29,293 nt of DNA from a virus. The translations under genes and the position numbers were made by a program. Below the pieces are notes generated by a model. That model saw nothing but the letters and a program-made list of their open reading frames with translations, was not told the DNA's origin and searched no databases. The DNA is taken from the IMG/VR virus record IMGVR_UViG_3300021081_000015, positions 1-29,293 of that record. The stretch is one strand, 5' to 3'. Each line of letters begins with the position of its first letter. The first letter of the stretch is position 1. Below, piece by piece: positions 1 to 7,585 of this stretch.

Positions 1-75
1 CGTCCCATTTCTCCGTGGTACCACTGTGGCCGGTTTGTCCGATTAGCACATTTGGGACTTACTGGGGGTGTGCCG

Positions 76-576
76 ATGCCCCGAACGAAAAAGCCTGCCG
101 GCACTGCGGTCGACACACGCAACGGCCGCCGCCTGGAGCTGGCCCAGATCACCGGCGGACGCTTCGACGCACCGGAGGGGCTGTCCGAGGATGCGGTCAC
201 CCTGTGGAGCGCCTACTGGGATGACCCGGTCGCGGCAGTGCAGACCCCGGTCGACCGAGGCGTGCTACTGAGGTGGATCGCCGAGTACGACAGGTACCTG
301 CGCCTCATCGCGCAGGCCGACCGGAGCCCGCTGGTGACCGGCTCGCAAGGCCAGGACGTCGCCAACCCGCTTTACAAGATTGCTGACCGGGCGCTGATGG
401 CGTGTGAGCGGGCCGAGAAGCAGATGGGCATGGGTGCCCTCAACCGCTCGTCGCTGGGTATCACCGTCGGAGCTGCACAGAAGTCCCTGCAGGACATGAA
501 CGCTCGCTATGGGGGGGAAGGCGATCAGGCCGAAACTCAGCGGCCTGATCCACGTGTCATTGACGCAGCGCTTTAA
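76..576 (+). CDS. Phage terminase small subunit (P27-like)
   Basis: 166 aa. It should recognise the packaging site and load concatemeric DNA onto the large subunit. ATG 76 is preferred because a G-rich ribosome site (GGGGG, 64-68) lies just upstream; an in-frame TTG at 52 would bypass it. The N-terminus is basic (MPRTKKPAG). A helical body follows, with the pattern common to P27-family proteins: a central segment ending in NPLYKIADRALMACERAEKQ, then a conserved S/G-rich stretch (NRSSLGI) and an acidic tail. It is the first gene of the late operon and precedes the large subunit, from which it is separated by an HNH gene on the other strand. Its last 20 bp overlap the 3' end of that HNH gene. 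The family call is from overall pattern and position, not from a catalytic motif. Confidence 0.85.
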   Translation: MPRTKKPAGTAVDTRNGRRLELAQITGGRFDAPEGLSEDAVTLWSAYWDDPVAAVQTPVDRGVLLRWIAEYDRYLRLIAQADRSPLVTGSQGQDVANPLYKIADRALMACERAEKQMGMGALNRSSLGITVGAAQKSLQDMNARYGGEGDQAETQRPDPRVIDAAL

Positions 577-1246
577 CCGCGCCGCGCCACTCGTTGGCCC
601 TCTTGGCGTTGCAGGGTTGACAGGATGGCACCAGGTTGCCGGGGACATTGTTTGTGCGGTCGCGGTCCAGGTGGTCCACGACCAACGCATCCGCGCTCTT
701 GGGCCAACTGTTGCTCCACGTGGTGACCATGGCGCACCAGTGGCATGCGTGCGTCCCCGATCCGATCGAATCGAACAGCACCATCCGGTGCTCAAGCACG
801 TGGCCACTGGCCCGCGCAAGAGGGTGCCTGGGCATACGAAGGATGCGGTACGCGCCCTTTGTGAGCCAAGGAATGCCCGCGTTCGGGTCGATGACGACGA
901 GCGGGTCCCCGTGCTGCTTCCAGCGCCGATAGTGCTTGTCGCAGAACCCTCGGACCCGGTATGGCTGGACGCACCCGTCGACATCACAGTCGTCTTTCGC
1001 GCGCCGCTTGCGCCCGCCGGTATCGGCGACTAGCAGCGGATCGCCGTGTAGACGCTTTGCTTGCCAGTGGCGCTGACACAACCCTCCGCCGTAGTGCTGC
1101 CGCCCGCATTTCTTGACGGAGCACTCGCCCCGCTTCGGTCGTGGCGGGGCGTCCAAGTTGCCGTATCGACGAAGCCGCCGATAGTGCGTGTCGCAATAGC
1201 CCTGGGCCGCTCTGGGTCGACCACAGTCGAGGACGGAGCATGGCAT
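557..1246 (-). CDS. HNH endonuclease with three N-terminal CxxxxC…CxxH repeats
   Basis: 229 aa, on the strand opposite the whole late operon. ATG 1246 is chosen over TTG 1258 because a perfect GGAGG (1251-1255 region, minus strand) sits just upstream. The N-terminal half holds three tandem copies of a roughly 28-45 residue unit CxxxxC-x(8-9)-CxxH(Y/W)RR…YG/HGD (starting CSVLDC, CSVKKC, CDVDGC), which look like small zinc fingers. The C-terminal half is an HNH nuclease: EHRM, a CHWC knuckle, VVDHLDRDRTNN (the catalytic H and N region), NLV, and a closing CQPCNAKR knuckle. It cuts DNA and is probably a free-standing homing endonuclease. HNH proteins beside terminases can also assist cos cleavage, but those are normally co-oriented; the inverted orientation here favours a mobile element. 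Its start codon shares the CATG at 1244-1247 with the proposed large terminase start. Confidence 0.85.
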   Translation of the reverse strand: MPCSVLDCGRPRAAQGYCDTHYRRLRRYGNLDAPPRPKRGECSVKKCGRQHYGGGLCQRHWQAKRLHGDPLLVADTGGRKRRAKDDCDVDGCVQPYRVRGFCDKHYRRWKQHGDPLVVIDPNAGIPWLTKGAYRILRMPRHPLARASGHVLEHRMVLFDSIGSGTHACHWCAMVTTWSNSWPKSADALVVDHLDRDRTNNVPGNLVPSCQPCNAKRANEWRGAVKALRQ

Positions 1247-2864
1247 GGTCGCCTCCAACGTAGTGGATCGGAAGAAAGCTTATGATCGGGAGAACCGTAG
1301 TGCAAGGGTAGCAGACCCCGGCTGTCAGAGTTGTGGTTGGACGCCCGTGCTGGGTGAGCTTTGGCCATCGGAAGGCGCGGTGGCCTGCGCGTGGATAGAG
1401 GCTCACTGCATCCTCGGTGAAGGAGACTGGTACGGGCAGCTAATGAAGCTGCGCCTGGACCAGCAGCAGTTCCTCTACCGCTGGTATGAGCACTGCCCCA
1501 AGTGTGGGCAGTGGCGCTACAACGAGGCGCTGCGAGGTGCGGCGACCGGTGACGGCAAGACGCAGTTCATCGCAGCGGTGACGTTGCTGGACTTCGCCGG
1601 CCCGCCGCAGATCGCACCCAAGTCACCGAACATCCCGATTGCCGCCGCGTCGTTCGAGCAGGCGAACCTGCTGTTCTCCGCCGTGGCGATCATGTGTGGC
1701 GGCCGGGACAACGTCGTCAAGGAGTCGCCGCTCAACGGCTTCTTCGAGGTCTACGACACGGAGATCAAGTTTTCCGATGGTCGTCCGGGCCGCATCTTCC
1801 GGGTGGCTGCGGTTGCCGGCACGAACGAGGGCGGCCTGCCGTCGCTGTTCGTCCGCGACGAGCTGCACGAGTGGGGCGAGCCCGGGTCCAACAAGGCCCG
1901 GGTCGCGACGGTCATCGGCAAGTCGACGTTCAAGCGGCGCATCCCGCGCCGCGGCTGCGGTCGGATCATCTCGCTGTCCACAGCCGGCTTCGACGTCGAC
2001 CACTCCTTCCTCGGCCAGCTCTACAGGCTGGGCGTGAAGGCGCAGCGCAACCCGAAGCTGGCACCGCGGTTCCTGTTCGACTGGCGCGAGGCGCCGGAGG
2101 GCCTGGACTTCAAGAAGGCTTCCGACCGACGCATCGCGGTGAAGGCTGCATCTGCTGCGGCCGGTGTGCTGTGGAACGTCGAGGACCGGGTGGCGGAGTG
2201 GGGCAAGCCCGCCTTCCCCTCGCATGAGTGGATTCGCTACTTCGCGAACAAGTGGGTCGACGTCGCCGAAGAGTCCTGGCTCAAGGATCATCCGGGCGCA
2301 TGGTCGGCATGCCAGGGCGAGTGGGAGTCGGCACCAGCGAACCCGTTCGTCGTGGTCATCGACATGGCGCTCAAGCATGACTCGGTTGCAGTCTCAAGGA
2401 TGGAGAAGCTGCCCGACGGCCGGATCGCCATCACGACCCGCATCTGGGAGGCGATGGGCGGTCGTATCGATCACCTGGACGTCTTCAACTACGTCAAGAA
2501 GATTGCGGTCGGCGCGAGCTTCCGGGGTGTGGTCTACGACCCGCGGTTCTTCGAGGTGCCAGCGCGCGACCTCGAGGACAACGGCATCCTGGTCATCCAG
2601 TTCGACCAGTCCCCGCAGCGCATGGCGCCGGCGTGTGGGCTGACGTTCCAGATGATCCTGGACGGCAAGATCGTCCACAACGGTGACGAGCAGCTTTCAG
2701 CGCACGTCAGGGCGGCCGTCAAGCGCGAGCAGGAGCGCGGCTTCACGCTCTCCAAGGGCAAGTCCAAACGGCACATCGATGCCGCGATCACCTTGTGCAT
2801 GGGCGTCTGGACGCTGCACGAACCCGAAGCCACTCCCGTCACACCCATGTTCGCTTTCGCCTGA
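1245..2864 (+). CDS. Phage terminase large subunit
   Basis: 539 aa; the packaging ATPase and headful/cos nuclease. A Walker A-like loop (GAATGDGKTQF) lies near residues 98-108. A Walker B segment (SLFVRDELHEWG, acidic pair D-E) lies near 200-211. The C-terminal RuvC-like nuclease starts at FVVVIDMALKHDSVAV (Asp near 369) and ends with the late acidic position in HIDAAITLCMGVW (near 510). The segment LWPSEGAVACAWIEAHCILGEGDWYG followed by CPKCGQWRY is typical of the actinophage branch. The start is uncertain: ATG 1245 has GGACGGAG upstream, but the first 33 residues do not look conserved in the family, and GTG 1263 or GTG 1347 are in-frame alternatives. The HNH gene inserted just upstream may have replaced the original start region. 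Confidence 0.92.
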   Translation: MVASNVVDRKKAYDRENRSARVADPGCQSCGWTPVLGELWPSEGAVACAWIEAHCILGEGDWYGQLMKLRLDQQQFLYRWYEHCPKCGQWRYNEALRGAATGDGKTQFIAAVTLLDFAGPPQIAPKSPNIPIAAASFEQANLLFSAVAIMCGGRDNVVKESPLNGFFEVYDTEIKFSDGRPGRIFRVAAVAGTNEGGLPSLFVRDELHEWGEPGSNKARVATVIGKSTFKRRIPRRGCGRIISLSTAGFDVDHSFLGQLYRLGVKAQRNPKLAPRFLFDWREAPEGLDFKKASDRRIAVKAASAAAGVLWNVEDRVAEWGKPAFPSHEWIRYFANKWVDVAEESWLKDHPGAWSACQGEWESAPANPFVVVIDMALKHDSVAVSRMEKLPDGRIAITTRIWEAMGGRIDHLDVFNYVKKIAVGASFRGVVYDPRFFEVPARDLEDNGILVIQFDQSPQRMAPACGLTFQMILDGKIVHNGDEQLSAHVRAAVKREQERGFTLSKGKSKRHIDAAITLCMGVWTLHEPEATPVTPMFAFA

Positions 2865-2877
2865 CAGGAGGTTTGCC

Positions 2878-3117
2878 ATGACTGTTCTCAACCTTCCGGT
2901 TGGGTACATCACCGCAGAGGCCCGGCAGGTGAAGTTCGGGCAGGTCGCGCTCGCTCTGGTCGCCTGGGTGCTCGTCGGCCTCGGCCGGTTGACGTATGTC
3001 ATCGCATCCGGGCTGTGGCTGGTGGTGGCGTGGTGTGTCACCGCGGTGAAGGTCGGATGGCGTGAGGCGCGTGCCGATGCTGAGCGGGGGAACGGTGCCG
3101 ACAACCAGCGCACTTGA
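2878..3117 (+). CDS. Small membrane protein between terminase and portal
   Basis: 79 aa, ATG preceded by a perfect AGGAGG (2868-2873). The protein has a short N-terminus, a hydrophobic stretch at about residues 22-57 that can form two short transmembrane helices split by G-R-L-T (35-39), then a charged tail (VGWREARADAERGNG). The 3' end overlaps the portal gene in another frame, which is usual for genuine late-operon genes. I do not recognise a family. It could be a membrane-anchored accessory to packaging or assembly, or a small superinfection or host-takeover protein; nothing in the sequence decides between these. Confidence 0.7.
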   Translation: MTVLNLPVGYITAEARQVKFGQVALALVAWVLVGLGRLTYVIASGLWLVVAWCVTAVKVGWREARADAERGNGADNQRT

Positions 3118-4432
3118 TCGCGTCAACGCCGCCTTCTCCGGCCGCGTAGCGCAGCGCGACAACCAGACCAGCGCCATCTCGATCTACGACTGGGCGCGGC
3201 AGTTCCGCCCGGGCGGCCAGGTCACCTACAACGGCACCCCGTACACGTCGTGGCAGGTTTCCGGCGGCGGTGCGAACTCGGCGCAGTACGACAGCAACTC
3301 GGTCGTGTTCGCCTGCGAATCCAAGCGCATCATGGTGTTCTCCGAGGCGCGGTTCCAGTTCCAGCAGCTGCGCTCCGGCCGCCCAGGCGACCTGTTCGGT
3401 GCCCCGGACCTGTCGGTGCTGGAGACGCCGTGGATAGGCCACACGACCCGCGACCTGCTGGCCCGAGCCGAACTGGATGTCACGGACGCGGGCAACTCGT
3501 ACTGGGTGCGTGACGGTAGGTATCTGCTTCGGCTTGATCCGCAGAACGTCAAAATCATCACCGAGGCTGCGGTTGACCCGGTCAGCGGATTCAGGGTAGG
3601 TGAACGGCTGATCGGCTATGCCTACATGACCGCCCGCGACCAGGTCACCATCTACGACCCGACCGAGATCGCCCATTACAAGCCGATCCCCCACACCGCA
3701 AGCCAGTTCCTGGGCATGTCGTGGCTCAACCCGTGCCTGCCCGACGTCGATGCCGACCGGCAGATGACCGAGCACAAACGGACGGCGCTGCGCAACGGCG
3801 CGAACCTCGGCTACGTCGTCTCCCTCGACGCCTCGATCACCGGTGACCAGTTCAAGGACTTCGTCGCAAAGTTCCGCGAACAGCACGAGGGCCCGGAGCA
3901 GTCCGGCAAAACCCTGTTCCTCGGCGGCGGTGCGGACGTCAAGACGGTTGGACAGTCGTTCGGGGACCTGGCGTTGAAGGCGACCCAGGGCGCCACTGAA
4001 ACGAGGATCGCGGCCTGTGCCGGCGTGCACCCGGTCGTCGTCGGCCTGTCCGAGGGCATGCAGGGCTCGAGCCTCAACGCGGGCAACTATGGCGCCGCGA
4101 AACGCAACTTCGTCGACGGTACGATGCGCCCCCTGTGGGGTGCGTTCGCCTCTGCTTTCGGCTCGCTGGTCAACGTTCCCGCCAGTTCACGGCTCTGGTA
4201 CGACGACCGCGACATCCCGTTTCTGCGCGAGGACGTCACCGACCAGGCCGAGATCCTGGCCAGGAACGCGCAGACGATTCGGGCGCTTGTCGACGCTGGC
4301 TATGACCCCGATGCGGTCATCAACGCAGTCCTGTCCGGCGATGTCGGACGCCTCGTAGGCCAGCACACCGGCTTGTATTCGGTCCAACTTCAAAAGCCCG
4401 GTTCGGGCACATCCACTACGGAGGCATCGTGA
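3077..4432 (+). CDS. HK97-type portal protein
   Basis: About 451 aa. It forms the dodecameric ring at the capsid vertex through which DNA passes. It matches the HK97/PF04860 type in length and in ordered segments: YDSNSVVFACESKRIMVFSEARFQF near the N-terminus, an internal GMSWLNPCLPDVDADRQMTEHKRTALRNGA helix (portal clip/stem region), FVAKFREQHEGPEQSGKTLFL, then the hallmark segment VHPVVVGLSEGMQGSSLNAGNYGAAKRNF. Start choice: ATG 3077 has GTGAGG upstream; GTG 3095 with GCGGGGG just upstream and GTG 3062 or 3071 are possible. It overlaps the end of the small membrane protein gene and ends in a 4-bp GTGA overlap with the protease gene, so translation is probably coupled. Confidence 0.92.
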   Translation: MLSGGTVPTTSALDRVNAAFSGRVAQRDNQTSAISIYDWARQFRPGGQVTYNGTPYTSWQVSGGGANSAQYDSNSVVFACESKRIMVFSEARFQFQQLRSGRPGDLFGAPDLSVLETPWIGHTTRDLLARAELDVTDAGNSYWVRDGRYLLRLDPQNVKIITEAAVDPVSGFRVGERLIGYAYMTARDQVTIYDPTEIAHYKPIPHTASQFLGMSWLNPCLPDVDADRQMTEHKRTALRNGANLGYVVSLDASITGDQFKDFVAKFREQHEGPEQSGKTLFLGGGADVKTVGQSFGDLALKATQGATETRIAACAGVHPVVVGLSEGMQGSSLNAGNYGAAKRNFVDGTMRPLWGAFASAFGSLVNVPASSRLWYDDRDIPFLREDVTDQAEILARNAQTIRALVDAGYDPDAVINAVLSGDVGRLVGQHTGLYSVQLQKPGSGTSTTEAS

Positions 4433-5367
4433 GCGCCGTCATGCTCGACCTGTGTCGCTCGGTGCCGTTCGCGTCGCGTGCGGCCAAAGAGCCCGGCGAC
4501 GGACAGACCCTGGAAGGCCACGCCGCGGTCTTCGGCGAACGAACAATGATCGACTCGTGGGAGGGTTCCTTCTACGAGGTGATCCGTAAGGGCGCCTTCA
4601 AGAAGACCATTCGTGAACGCACGCCGGTCATGCAGTTCGACCACGGCCGGCACCCGCTGATCGGATCCATCCCGATCGGCGCGATCGAGGACCTACGTGA
4701 GGACGACGAGGGCCTGTACGTCCGTGGTCGGCTGTCGGACAACTGGCTCATCGAGCCGGTCCGTGACGCGATCCGCGAGAAGAGCGTGACGGGTATGTCG
4801 TTCCGGTTCTCCGTCGTCCGTGAGGAGTGGCGCGACAACGCGGGCAAGCCCGTCAAGTCTGAGGAGCTCGACACGCTGCTCTGGTCTCCAGGTACGCGCG
4901 GACCGCTGGAGCGGACTCTCATCGAACTGCGGGTGCCCGAGCTCGGTCCCGTCGTGTTCCCCGCCTACGCCGGTACCGATGTCGGTGTCCGCGCCCGCAG
5001 TGTTGCCGGGGATGTCCTCGACGACGCCGATCTGCGCCGAGAGGTGCGCCAGGCGCTGTTCACCGGCAGGTCGACCGATGACGGCATGCCCGACGACCCG
5101 GACCTGCGCCGCGAGGTCGCACGCGCGGTCCTGTTCGGCAACACCCAGACCACGCCGGCCGAACCGCCCACCGGGCGCCCGGCCGACGAACGGCCCGGCA
5201 AGGCCGCCCGCTCCACCGACGCGCCGCCCACCGGGCACCCGTCGCCCGCACCAAAGGACGCGCCGCCCGACGCCGGGCACCCGTCACAGACCGATCAAGC
5301 ACGCCGCCAGCAGTACGTACGGCGCGCCTACGTGACGCGAGAAGGCGTCGGAAGAAGGTTTACGTGA
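4429..5367 (+). CDS. HK97-type prohead maturation protease (family S78)
   Basis: 312 aa. It processes the capsid precursor inside the prohead. GTG 4429 has CGGAGG upstream and overlaps the portal stop. The expected catalytic residues are visible: His in MQFDHGRHPLIGSI (around residues 68-76), Ser in SVTGMSFRFSV (around 119-128), and the conserved ALIELRVPE-type strand (TLIELRVPELGPVVFPAY) near 165-183. The C-terminal 100 residues are unlike the catalytic domain: low complexity and rich in Pro, Asp and Arg, with repeated PPTGRP/PPTGHP units coded by short DNA repeats. The tail may act as scaffold or capsid-interaction segment. The stop overlaps the start of the capsid gene. Confidence 0.9.
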   Translation: MSAVMLDLCRSVPFASRAAKEPGDGQTLEGHAAVFGERTMIDSWEGSFYEVIRKGAFKKTIRERTPVMQFDHGRHPLIGSIPIGAIEDLREDDEGLYVRGRLSDNWLIEPVRDAIREKSVTGMSFRFSVVREEWRDNAGKPVKSEELDTLLWSPGTRGPLERTLIELRVPELGPVVFPAYAGTDVGVRARSVAGDVLDDADLRREVRQALFTGRSTDDGMPDDPDLRREVARAVLFGNTQTTPAEPPTGRPADERPGKAARSTDAPPTGHPSPAPKDAPPDAGHPSQTDQARRQQYVRRAYVTREGVGRRFT

Positions 5368-6794
5368 GCACCAACGACCAGAAGAACACCCGGCTCGTCG
5401 AACTACGCGACCGACTGGGCGACCTGGACTCCCAGATCCTCGGCCTCGCCGAGAAGCAGACCCCCCTCACCGACGATGAGGAGACCCGCTGGGAAGACCT
5501 GACCACCGAGCGCGACACCATCGTCCCCGAGTACGACAAGCTCGAGCAGCGCGCCGCCCGCGTCGCCGAGATCCGCACGAAGACATACCGGGAGATCTCC
5601 GGCCTGCCCGTGGCACGCAAGGCCGTCGACGAGTACTTCGGCGTCGACGTGCGATCCATGGACTGGCGCACCGCCCGAGACGGCGCCCTGCGCATCCTCG
5701 ACGACCGCGAGCAGAACTACTCCCTCTCCGGTCACCAGCAGGACCACATCGACACCAAGGTCCGCAGCGCACGCGAGACCGATCTCGCCCGGCGCATCGT
5801 CGTCACCGAGAACGAGCACTACCGCTCGGCGTTCTACAAGATGATGACCCGCGGCACCCCGTCCGTGCTCACGTCCGAAGAGCACATCGCGATGCTGCGC
5901 TATGAGGAGTACCGCGCCGCGTCGGAGGGCACCACCACCGCCGGCGGATTCGCGATCCCCGTCTTCATCGACCCGTCCGTCATCCTCACCGATCAGGAGA
6001 CCGACAACCCGTTCCTCACCATCGCCCGGCAGGTCAACGTCAACACCAACGCCTGGAAGGGCGTCAGCGCTGCGGGCGTGTCGTGGTCGTTTGACGCGGA
6101 AGGCTCGACGGTATCCGACGACGCCGTCACAATCGCGCAGCCGTCTGTCACCGTCTACACCGCCCGCGGCTTCATCCCGTACTCGATCGAGATCGGGGAG
6201 GACTGGCCCGGCTTCCAGGCCGAGATGGCCCGCCTGCTCGCCGAAGGCTACGACGAGCTGCTCATCAACAAGTTCAGCACCGGCAACGGCACCACCGAAC
6301 CGCGCGGCATCATCACCGCACTGGATGCCAACACCAACGTCGAGGTCGTCTCGACCACGGATGGCGCTTTCGGTTTCGAGGACGTCTACGCGGTCTGGAA
6401 GGCCCTGCCGCAGAAGTACCGCCGCCGGGCTTCCTTCATGATGTCCGTCGACATCAACAACCGCATCCGGCAGTTCGGCGCGTCCAACGTGTACCACGCC
6501 GCCACTGTTTCGCTGCCCGCCGGTGCTGCCGAGGTGCTGTTCAATCGGGCCGTCTACGAGAACCCGTACTTCCCGGACTTCTCAAACACGACTGGGGCCT
6601 CCAACCGCCTAGTCGTGGGCGATTTCAATAACTACGTCGTCGCTCGCCGTAGCGGGATGAATGTTGAGCTTGTGCCTCAGCTCTTCGACGTCACCAACAA
6701 CCGCCCGACCGGCCAGCGTGGCTGGTTCGCCTACGCCCGGATCGGCGGGAACAGCGTCAACGACCTGGCGTTCCGCCTCCTGCAGAACCAGTAA
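5364..6794 (+). CDS. HK97-fold major capsid protein
   Basis: 476 aa, GTG start with GAAGAAGG upstream. The N-terminal 100 or so residues are charged and helical (heptad-like LVELRDRLGDLDSQI, LEQRAARVAEIR), as in the delta/scaffold domain removed by the protease. The coat domain begins near GTTTAGGFAIPVFIDPSVIL (about residue 190) and includes the N-arm, E-loop and the P-domain helix VWKALPQKYRRRASFMMS followed by DINNRIRQFG. The end AYARIGGNSVNDLAFRLLQNQ is a typical strand/helix close for this family. It forms the icosahedral shell. It is immediately followed by a very stable hairpin, which separates it from the downstream genes. Confidence 0.94.
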   Translation: MSTNDQKNTRLVELRDRLGDLDSQILGLAEKQTPLTDDEETRWEDLTTERDTIVPEYDKLEQRAARVAEIRTKTYREISGLPVARKAVDEYFGVDVRSMDWRTARDGALRILDDREQNYSLSGHQQDHIDTKVRSARETDLARRIVVTENEHYRSAFYKMMTRGTPSVLTSEEHIAMLRYEEYRAASEGTTTAGGFAIPVFIDPSVILTDQETDNPFLTIARQVNVNTNAWKGVSAAGVSWSFDAEGSTVSDDAVTIAQPSVTVYTARGFIPYSIEIGEDWPGFQAEMARLLAEGYDELLINKFSTGNGTTEPRGIITALDANTNVEVVSTTDGAFGFEDVYAVWKALPQKYRRRASFMMSVDINNRIRQFGASNVYHAATVSLPAGAAEVLFNRAVYENPYFPDFSNTTGASNRLVVGDFNNYVVARRSGMNVELVPQLFDVTNNRPTGQRGWFAYARIGGNSVNDLAFRLLQNQ

Positions 6795-6826
6795 CACCCG
6801 TCGCCCTCGCCTGATCGTCGAGGGAA

Positions 6827-6861
6827 GGAAGCCCCGGCCCCTCCAGGTGGCCGGGGCTTCC
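6827..6861 (+). terminator. Strong hairpin after the capsid gene
   Basis: GGAAGCCCCGGCC (6827-6839) pairs perfectly with GGCCGGGGCTTCC (6849-6861) around a 9-nt loop. There is no clear U-tract, as is common for terminators in high-GC actinobacteria. It lies 32 bp after the capsid stop and 31 bp before the next start. It probably ends or attenuates transcription, or protects the 3' end of the capsid message so that capsid is made in excess. Confidence 0.75.
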
Positions 6862-6892
6862 GCCTACCTGGAACCTGGATCAAGGAGTTGTT

Positions 6893-7216
6893 TTGTCTCT
6901 CGTCAAGAACCAATGGCTGGCCGCAGTTACTTCAGACCAGACGACAGCGTCCGAAGAGATCACTGGAGCAAGTTCCTACTGCCTGCATGCGGTGTGGACT
7001 GGCGGACCTCTTTCTGGCGGCGTCGTCGATATGCAGGGTTCTGTCGATGGATCCAACTGGACCAGTCTGGTATCCATCAATTTCGCCAGCCCTGCATATC
7101 CCGCCTCAAGATTCGCATGGGCAAACGATCGGCCAGTGAAATACATCCGTGTAGATCTCTCCGGTCTCGCCGGTGGCACCTCGCCCACGATCACTGCAAG
7201 CGTCCTTGCGGTCTGA
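6893..7216 (+). CDS. Small beta-rich virion protein, possibly capsid decoration
   Basis: 107 aa with a TTG start supported by AAGGAG (6882-6887) at the right distance. The sequence alternates short beta-like segments and turns (SSYCLHAVWTGG, VVDMQGSVDGSNWTSLVSI, RPVKYIRVDLSG, PTITASVLAV), the profile of a small jelly-roll or Ig-like sandwich. Position directly after the capsid gene suggests a decoration or head protein. No named family is recognised. Base composition is noticeably less G+C-rich than its neighbours. The C-terminal layout (RY/K-I/F-R-V … T-x-A-x-L-x-V) resembles the 93-aa protein at 9590. Confidence 0.65.
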   Translation: MSLVKNQWLAAVTSDQTTASEEITGASSYCLHAVWTGGPLSGGVVDMQGSVDGSNWTSLVSINFASPAYPASRFAWANDRPVKYIRVDLSGLAGGTSPTITASVLAV

Positions 7217-7228
7217 GAGGAGATCTCC

Positions 7229-7585
7229 ATGACAATTGTCTTCGCCACTTTCTCGACGTGGGTCACGCCCACGGTGATGATCAACAAGGGTGAGGCGTGG
7301 GATGAGAGCGACCCGGTGGTGCGTTCGCACCCGGATTGGTTCTCGCCGACGCCGCCGGAGGTTCGCACGTCTGCCGCCGCGGTGTTCACGCAGGAATCGG
7401 CGAGTCGTGCACGTCCGGTCGAGCAGGCGACTGCGAATCCGGGCGAGGTACGTTCGCGTACCGATGCCGCACTCGACGAGACCGAGCAGCTGCGTCAGCG
7501 GCTCACCGACGCCGGCTTGAAGCCTGACCGACGATGGAGCCTTGAGCGGCTGCGCCAGGAAGCCGCGAAGGTCGCGGGTGCCTAG
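7229..7585 (+). CDS. Hypothetical head-region protein with LEM/SAP-like C-terminus
   Basis: 118 aa, ATG with GAGGAG upstream. The N-terminus (residues 1-40) is a compact segment reading VTPTVMINKGEAWDESDPVVRSHPDWF, a pattern seen in small proteins next to actinophage capsid genes. A variable linker (45-85) follows. The C-terminal 33 residues (LRQRLTDAGLKPDRRWSLERLRQEAAKV) form a helix-extended-loop-helix layout like HeH/LEM or SAP-type DNA-binding mini-domains. A role in the head or neck is inferred only from location. Its last 8 bp overlap the glycosyltransferase gene. Confidence 0.65.
   Translation: MTIVFATFSTWVTPTVMINKGEAWDESDPVVRSHPDWFSPTPPEVRTSAAAVFTQESASRARPVEQATANPGEVRSRTDAALDETEQLRQRLTDAGLKPDRRWSLERLRQEAAKVAGA

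Noticed and set aside
1-75. GTCCCA (2-7) and TGGGAC (53-58) inverted arms before the small terminase gene, possible cos or operator
   Set aside because: Six-bp arms 45 bp apart are weak, and the sequence to the left is not available.
3038-4030. 330-codon minus-strand frame opposite portal
   Set aside because: Arg/Val-rich shadow of a strongly supported portal gene; no ribosome site or domain.
5094-5104. GACCCGGA-type octamer like TraB recognition repeats
   Set aside because: A lone copy inside the protease gene; no array as expected for a clt locus was noticed.
5403-6497. 364-codon minus-strand frame opposite capsid
   Set aside because: Third-position GC shadow of the capsid gene.
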